Shown here piece by piece: positions 58,755 to 64,000 of a DNA stretch of 64,000 bases. Every line of letters begins with the position of its first letter. The stretch's first letter is position 1. The translations under genes were made by a program, and so were the position numbers. The DNA is from Eutypella sp. D-1 (lineage: Eukaryota; Ascomycota; Sordariomycetes; Xylariales; Diatrypaceae). The notes beneath the pieces were generated by a model, which did not search any database, was not told the origin of the DNA, and saw nothing but the letters and a program-made list of their open reading frames with translations. The stretch lies in the NCBI GenBank assembly GCA_023313575.1, contig JAJTTP010000008.1, forward strand, positions 1,612,001 through 1,676,000, written 5' to 3'.

Positions 58755-59681
58755 ATGTCCGCAAATGCAGATAGTGCCATGACAAGGTTCCTGTTCGCTA
58801 TACTGCAACAGAAGAATCTAAAGGATGTGAGTCGAGTCAAGACCTCTCGGGAAAGATTGTTGTAGATTCGAAAGTGTCTGACTTTTCCCAAGATCGACTG
58901 GAACCAAGTCGCTCGCAACCCGGTGCTATCTCAGGAGATCACCAACGGCCATGCTGCTCGCATGAGATATTCCAGATTTCGCTCGACCATACTAGGACTG
59001 GAACCTATGAGGCGGAACCGGACGACCGCGCCGAAGTCCCGAGTGACGAAGTCCAAGAAAGAGCCGAAGGCGAAAAAGAACGACAAGGCGAAGGCTGAAC
59101 CTAGTACCAGCTCAACGCCCTCGCCCCCGCCCCCGCCCCTGCCCAAGTCGCGCGAGACGGCGCCGTCTCCCACACCATCAGCACCATCGGCACCATTGCC
59201 TACGCTGAGAGTCAAACAGGAAGTCTCACACCACGGCCTTGACGGTGTCTGGGAAACCCGTCTTACGCCGAGACTCACCCCAGGCCCGGTACCACCTCCC
59301 ATGTCAGCTCCCGCGCCGACTCCAAGCATGAGCGCCACACCTCTAACGATCCAGCCGCGGCTGCTCACGCCATGTAGCGAAGCAGACGTGTTTAGCCCTC
59401 TGAGTGCAAGCCCCGCCAGCGATATGATCAACATGCCGTATGACTACTCGCCGCTTCCCGCCCATGGCCAGGCCTGGCATCAACCCATGTCATACTCCTC
59501 GCCCGCAAATTCATATCCTTTCAACGACTTTCCGATGTCTTGCGATCATCAACATCACCCTGACAACTTCGCGTTGCTGAATAAGTCGATCGAGGACGAT
59601 GGGGAGCACTGCGCTGGTGTAAAGCAGGAGAGGTGGGATGACTGTCTTGATGTGAAGCAGGAGTGGGACTACTACCCTTAA
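58755..59681 (+). CDS. Myb-like DNA-binding protein F with three SUMO-type motifs, 286 aa
   Basis: Exons 58755-58826 and 58893-59681 (intron 66 bp, phase 0; 861 nt with stop). The N-terminal module (about residues 8-62) is of the fungal Myb-like kind: RFLFAILQQKNLKDIDWNQVA, then ITNGHAARMRYSRFRSTILG. A Lys-rich stretch follows (TKSKKEPKAKKNDKAK), a probable nuclear signal, then a Pro/Ser/Thr-rich region. VKQE, a perfect sumoylation consensus (hydrophobic-Lys-x-Glu), occurs three times: in RVKQEVSHH, GVKQERWDD and, at the very end, DVKQEWDYYP. It looks like a regulated transcription factor. The start at 58755 is set by the conserved domain. Confidence 0.87.
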
Positions 59682-62303
59682 TCTTGGTGGACGAGCGAGC
59701 TGTGGGAGCATTCTTCTTTCGGTAGAATAGTGAGGTTTAATCAGTCTGCATGGGTTGGTATTTTGTTTCTGGAGCTTTCCATTTGCTGAGGGGTAGTCTC
59801 TAACCACCCCCCACCCCCCTGAAAAAAGAAAAGCACACACGACGATTTATGATTTCTTATCAGTCTATGTACGGTTAGCTATGGATCTCGGAAGTATCAA
59901 GAATGCCTCGAGAATGGGATACGGAATGGGAGTTCGGCTGGTCACGCGGTCATTACGGCAGTACAATCTAGATACTCCCCCACGCTCCTCGCGTTCATAA
60001 TGAATTCCATAATCATGTCCTTGACTCAATATCTCCTCGTGGCCTTGTGCTGTCTTTCACTCTGCAACCACTCAAAGGTCTACCTTTGCGGGCCCTGGTT
60101 TAGGCTCTTCCACGCAGCTCATTCGAGCCTCGAATCACCATTTTCACGAATGCTCTGGGCGAGCGCCACTCCATCTCAATTAGACACTAATGGCATTATG
60201 CCTCCATTGGAGGTGCGAAGTGGATGGGCTACAGAGCAAATGCTCATAACCCATTATAGTAGCTGGCAGAACCCTCAATTACTACCAGAGATGGACCCAA
60301 CCTCCAACTGACCGCGAGGGGCGCAGATGGAATTCCCCCCGGCACAACCCACCTTAGATCGAGATTTTGCTAAATAGAGTGTGGGATCATACATCTGGCG
60401 CAGATAGACTAAGTGCGGCCCGCCCCGGCACGGTGATACATCTCATGGGAGGTCCAGATCGAGGGCTGCTTCATATCCGTCCCACGCCGTCAAGTACCAC
60501 AATAACAATTAAACACAAAGTCCTACCGAGCTACGGGTGCTCCCGCGAAGTCCGCGACGGCAGAGCCGGGTTTCCTACTCCGCGAAGCCGTAGAAAAAAA
60601 GAAATGGGGGACTGGAAGTCGAGGTACATAGGGAAAGCCTCCATGTCTCGTGTCTGCAAGTTGCAGACTGCGACTTCGTCTATGAAGGTACGAGCAGAAG
60701 TGCAACGTCATAGATACCAGCCTATGTATTTCTGCACGCTGCTCTATCTAAATGCGGGACATGCTGGACCATGCACCGTTGCATCGAGAACACGGGGACT
60801 GATTTTAAGGGGGCGTACTGCACGCAACTCAAGTACCCTGGTTAAAAGTTGGCGGGCTGAACAGGGGGGCGAGCCCTGTGGAAACGGATACCGGGTCCGC
60901 GGGATTCGCTCGCGATTACACCCTGCTCGTGAGTCCTACACATTATCTTCCGTGGCAATGATCTGCATATCCCTGTCCCCCGTCATCATTTCCATCGTGC
61001 ATGTTAACGAGGGGGCGATAGATACATCCCGTAAAATGGTAGGCCCATGCAGGGGGATTAAAACATGGCTGAACGTGATTCTCCAGGGCTGTACGCGACT
61101 GTATGCGGCTGGTCTTAGTGTCAGGGGTAGGTGGCAGGGATACAGCCTTGTGAACGTGCGGGGTCTATATGTGGCTGGACTCCCCTCCATCGTGAGAATT
61201 TCTTTTTCAACCCATCCGGGTTTCAGCTGCGCTCTGTCCTCAATATATTCGCGAAGCGCACCATGTCACATTATTCCCCGAGAACACAGAAACGTTGGGC
61301 AGAAGTTTTGGCCCCGAGTCCTCGGGTGGTGGGGCCTACTAGTCACTCGAGCAGTTCTTTCTCGGTTTTTATTAATTACATACCGGGCCGGCATGTTAAG
61401 ATCACTCGTACCTGTATCTGGCAAATCGGAACGCTGGGGGACAATGCGTGATGCAGAAAATTCTATGATTAGTATCGCTGCTTGGCAAGAGGACGAGGAG
61501 GAGTCCGATATGATCGTCGATTGAATCCTAGGCTCGAATCTACCCCAGACTTACTCGCTTGCGTCTCCCGTGGCTACCTAGTGCACTGCCCTATATGCTC
61601 GGTATAGTGCGCGATTGGATTTTCTTCCTCGGCGGCGTTTGCATGATGCACATGCCCGATACAATCACGCGAGAACTATATAGTCAATTATGGCCTCGAG
61701 AGGTACATATGGTGGCAGGAACAAGGGACCGTGATACCGAGGACCTATTACGAGGAATACAATGCCGATATCACGGCATGAGGTAGCATGTGGCCACTTA
61801 GTAGTATATAATCTATACTTGAGAACTGACATGTCATATTTGCATACGGAGCGTCTTCAATACGATATGTGAGTACTTTATGTCCCTTAGTCGGTAGGTA
61901 CCTACGTGCTTGGTATATGGCAGCAACCAGTGGCTCTTCCTTGATATGCCAATATCTGAAAACTACTGGAGTCGATGATACTGCTGTTGCCTGGTAACCT
62001 TCTTACTTCGTACCTTCCTTCCCAAGGCACCCGCAGCCTTACGCACCAACTTCCTACAGAAATTTCAACCGAAACAACTCCGACCCAGACATTCAAGATT
62101 CTTTCTTTTCACATCCATCCACGACAAGCTCAACATAACAATCAAAGCAAGTTCCCGTCACCAACATCGCACAACAGACCAAGACAGCTCGTCATCCACA
62201 CTATCATCTCCAACATATCTTACCCGAAATTTTCACACAAGTAAGCCTCTCCACTCAACCTTGAAGCAGGCCGATCCAAGATATTCACATCAGGCAGGTC
62301 ACG
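59682..62303. other. Region between Myb genes F and G
   Basis: 2.6 kb. It contains the F 3' UTR, one unusually long open frame (60367-61524), and the G promoter with CA/TC-rich sequence near 62080-62260. A TAGGTACCTA palindrome lies near 61895. No other gene seen. Confidence 0.5.
60367..61524 (+). CDS. Long open frame of unknown nature, 385 codons
   Basis: An uninterrupted frame starting MLNRVWDHTSGADRLSAARP and ending in an acidic AWQEDEEESDMIVD. At this base composition 385 stop-free codons are unlikely by chance. Yet the protein is rich in Arg, Ser and Gly, shows no domain I recognise, and has scattered hydrophobic runs (AMICISLSPVIISIVHV). Neither its start nor its expression can be judged from sequence. 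It may be an orphan gene, an old exon of a lost gene, or a chance frame. Confidence 0.38.
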   Translation: MLNRVWDHTSGADRLSAARPGTVIHLMGGPDRGLLHIRPTPSSTTITIKHKVLPSYGCSREVRDGRAGFPTPRSRRKKEMGDWKSRYIGKASMSRVCKLQTATSSMKVRAEVQRHRYQPMYFCTLLYLNAGHAGPCTVASRTRGLILRGRTARNSSTLVKSWRAEQGGEPCGNGYRVRGIRSRLHPARESYTLSSVAMICISLSPVIISIVHVNEGAIDTSRKMVGPCRGIKTWLNVILQGCTRLYAAGLSVRGRWQGYSLVNVRGLYVAGLPSIVRISFSTHPGFSCALSSIYSRSAPCHIIPREHRNVGQKFWPRVLGWWGLLVTRAVLSRFLLITYRAGMLRSLVPVSGKSERWGTMRDAENSMISIAAWQEDEEESDMIVD

Positions 62304-62816
62304 ATGGTCCCCAAGACTCCCAAAGCCGATACCGATGGCAAGCCCTCCACTGCCGCTCTGAATGAGCGCGAGGGCAAGATGATCTCCTTCGTTCTGAAGT
62401 CACTCCCTGCGTCCATCAAGACCTCCATCGACTTTAAGGCGTTCGCAATGGAGTTCGGCCAGAAGGACTCCAGAGCTGCCCAGGATTCCTTCCGCTACCT
62501 CTGCAAGAAATACGGTTGGTTCGAGGGCAACGTATGTACTAACTACTTGTTTTCTTTCTCTGACGTCTACTAACCGAAAGCTTAGGGTGCTACTTGCGCA
62601 ACTCCATCTACGCCTACTAACAAGAAGGCGATGGCCAAGCCCACTCCTACCAAGAGAGCCGCCAACAATGATGACGGTGTAGTCGACGAGAGTCCCACCA
62701 AGAAGAAGCGTACGACCAGGCCCAAGAAGGCTGCTTCAGAGAAGGAGGCCACTCTCAGAATGGAGGACTTGGACCCGGCGGACATTGATATGGATCTGGC
62801 ACAAGGCTTGGCCTAA
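62304..62816 (+). CDS. Myb-like nuclear protein G, 152 aa
   Basis: Exons 62304-62531 and 62586-62816 (intron 54 bp, phase 0; 459 nt with stop). The module at about residues 22-75 reads EGKMISFVLKSLPASIKTSI, then DFKAFAMEFGQKDSRAAQDS and FRYLCKKYGW, related to F and H in helix plan. The second exon is Lys/Thr/Pro-rich (PTKKKRTTRPKKAASEKEA), likely a nuclear signal and DNA-contacting tail, and ends in an acidic helix (MEDLDPADIDMDLAQGLA) that could act as a transactivation or partner-binding segment. Function unknown. Confidence 0.83.
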
Positions 62817-63635
62817 GTAGAAGGGATATCAACTCTATCATGACCAGGAGAGGTCGATCTGACATCATCTTCTTTACTACACAACATCATGAAGATAGCC
62901 ACCATGGGCTTTGGGGTTTCTACAGGCATTGAAGCAATCTGCATTAGCTACTAGGACATCTTTCATAGCATAAAGGGTTAGGCACAAGGCCAACCGGAAA
63001 TCACCGTTTGCCTTTCAAGGCACTTGCATATGCATGACTTATATTACATTGTGATTATTGCTCTAAGTGTTACTCTTGGTCCATAGAGGAAGGTGCTCAC
63101 CTGCATGCCCAAAGGCACCTTTGAACAGTAGGTCGATGCTATCCTGACAGTCACAGTCGTAGAAATAGACATCCATGTCCATCCTATGTCATGATCTACA
63201 CCAATATCTGCAAAGTCTTGATTCTATCTCAAACTACCCAAGCCTCAAGTATATCGGACCAACCCCTGTTTCTGTAGTGGTTGCCTACTTGGACAGAGCC
63301 TGCATAGGACTTTTGCTTTTGGAGTGGCAATTACCTGCTGGTTGTCAGCACACAGGAAGCAGCCACCAGACTGTGGAAGGCACCCAACACCAGCGGGCCG
63401 ACTTGTCTACCCACCATCCAGTCTTTCCCCAAGACTTCTCCTCTTCTCCTTCACTCCCACTTCTACTTCTACTCCCACAACTCAGATTGAACATAAATAT
63501 CGACTCTCCCCAGACTTAACTCTCACTTTTGCACATACCATCATCGTCCAGCATCTTCTTGTCTTCAGCTCTATTCCATCTCCATCTGATATATCATCCA
63601 CACTCTATCATCATCATTTCTAGTCTCTCTTCAAG
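62817..63635. other. Intergenic region between Myb genes G and H
   Basis: 0.8 kb, no gene. CT/CA-rich in the last 200 bp, typical of the promoters in this window. Confidence 0.5.
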
Positions 63636-64000
63636 ATGGCGCCCGCGAATGATACTGAGTCCCAGTTCAAGTTCTTGATCGCCTGCATCAGGAACTCGCA
63701 GAACGGCAAGGTACAGTATCCTACACTCGCCCTCCTGTATGCGCTGTTACTGATGTATATCTACTCGAACAGGTCAACTTTGATAATGTTGCCAGAGAAT
63801 GCGACATCGTCACCCGCGGCGCCGCGTAAGTAGTCACCCACACACACACATGGGACACCTGCCACCCAGCCGTTAGTCTCACATACTAACACGTAACTGC
63901 CGAATAGTGCCAAGAGATACGAGCGCCTCATGAAGCAGCACGGCATCGCTTCCTCGGGCGGCGTGACCGGCGTCAAGAAGGAGGCCAAAGAGGCTAAGGA
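63636..64000 (+). CDS. Myb-like nuclear protein H, 3' end outside window
   Basis: Exons 63636-63710, 63773-63825 and 63908-64000 (continuing). The module reads SQFKFLIACIRNSQNGKVNF, DNVARECDIVTRGAAAKRYE, RLMKQHGI; this is the clearest example of the fungal Myb-like type in the window. The intron positions differ from those of A and E. A Lys/Glu-rich tail begins (GVKKEAKEAKE) and is cut by the window end. It is in the same orientation as F and G, which makes it part of the same local family expansion. Confidence 0.82.

Noticed and set aside
1..64000. tRNA or rRNA genes, CRISPR arrays
   Set aside because: I looked for B-box-like GGTTCRAANCC and for regular spaced repeats and found none convincing.

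Overview
The window reads as nuclear DNA of a filamentous ascomycete (Pezizomycotina, most like a Sordariomycete). Genes carry short GT-AG introns, mostly 46-220 bp. Promoters are pyrimidine-rich, no operons are visible, and the products are typical fungal families: a NACHT-ankyrin NLR, two cytochrome P450s, Myb-like nuclear proteins, and housekeeping proteins in fungal form. I found no tRNA, rRNA or CRISPR. Exon boundaries were placed by hand from splice consensus, reading phase and family conservation.

Layout. 0-10 kb is accessory: the 5' part of a short-chain dehydrogenase, a small inverted-repeat element, and a 2188-residue NLR (Helo-like N-terminus, NACHT, ankyrin repeats) flanked by copies of a CACTGCTTTTTTAGCC-type repeat. 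10-23 kb is a conserved core block: SEC31 (COPII coat), a cyclophilin-E-type RRM protein, a B12D/MLRQ mitochondrial protein, COX12, SDE2 and ribosomal protein S10. 23-27 kb is gene-poor. 27-34.4 kb holds a zinc polyol/alcohol dehydrogenase, the GYF protein LIN1/CD2BP2 and UFD1. 34.4-36.7 kb is a repeat-rich spacer with three more copies of the same repeat and strong hairpins.

36.7-49 kb is accessory again: a 771-residue membrane protein with a large ectodomain and unknown function, a possible small gene, two P450s, and a secreted M28 glutamate-carboxypeptidase-like protein. This resembles part of a specialised-metabolism locus, but I see no backbone synthase, and 45.2-46.0 kb holds only membrane-protein-like debris.

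50-64 kb is the most unusual part. At least eight Myb/SANT-like DNA-binding modules lie in 14 kb. Five (A-E, minus strand) share one architecture, with the domain on a first exon that ends in a phase-2 donor inside the last helix. Three others (F-H, plus strand) are a second subfamily. Modules D, C, B and A are stacked head to tail. Each has its own ATG and donor, but only A, and separately E, has a recognisable downstream exon completing the helix (R/T-Q-H-L/F-Q). All donors are in phase with A's acceptor at 50628. The array could therefore be a set of alternative first exons that swap DNA-binding domains onto one constant AT-hook-like tail. The competing reading is a tandem array of paralogs that lost their second exons. 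Splice-junction reads would decide.
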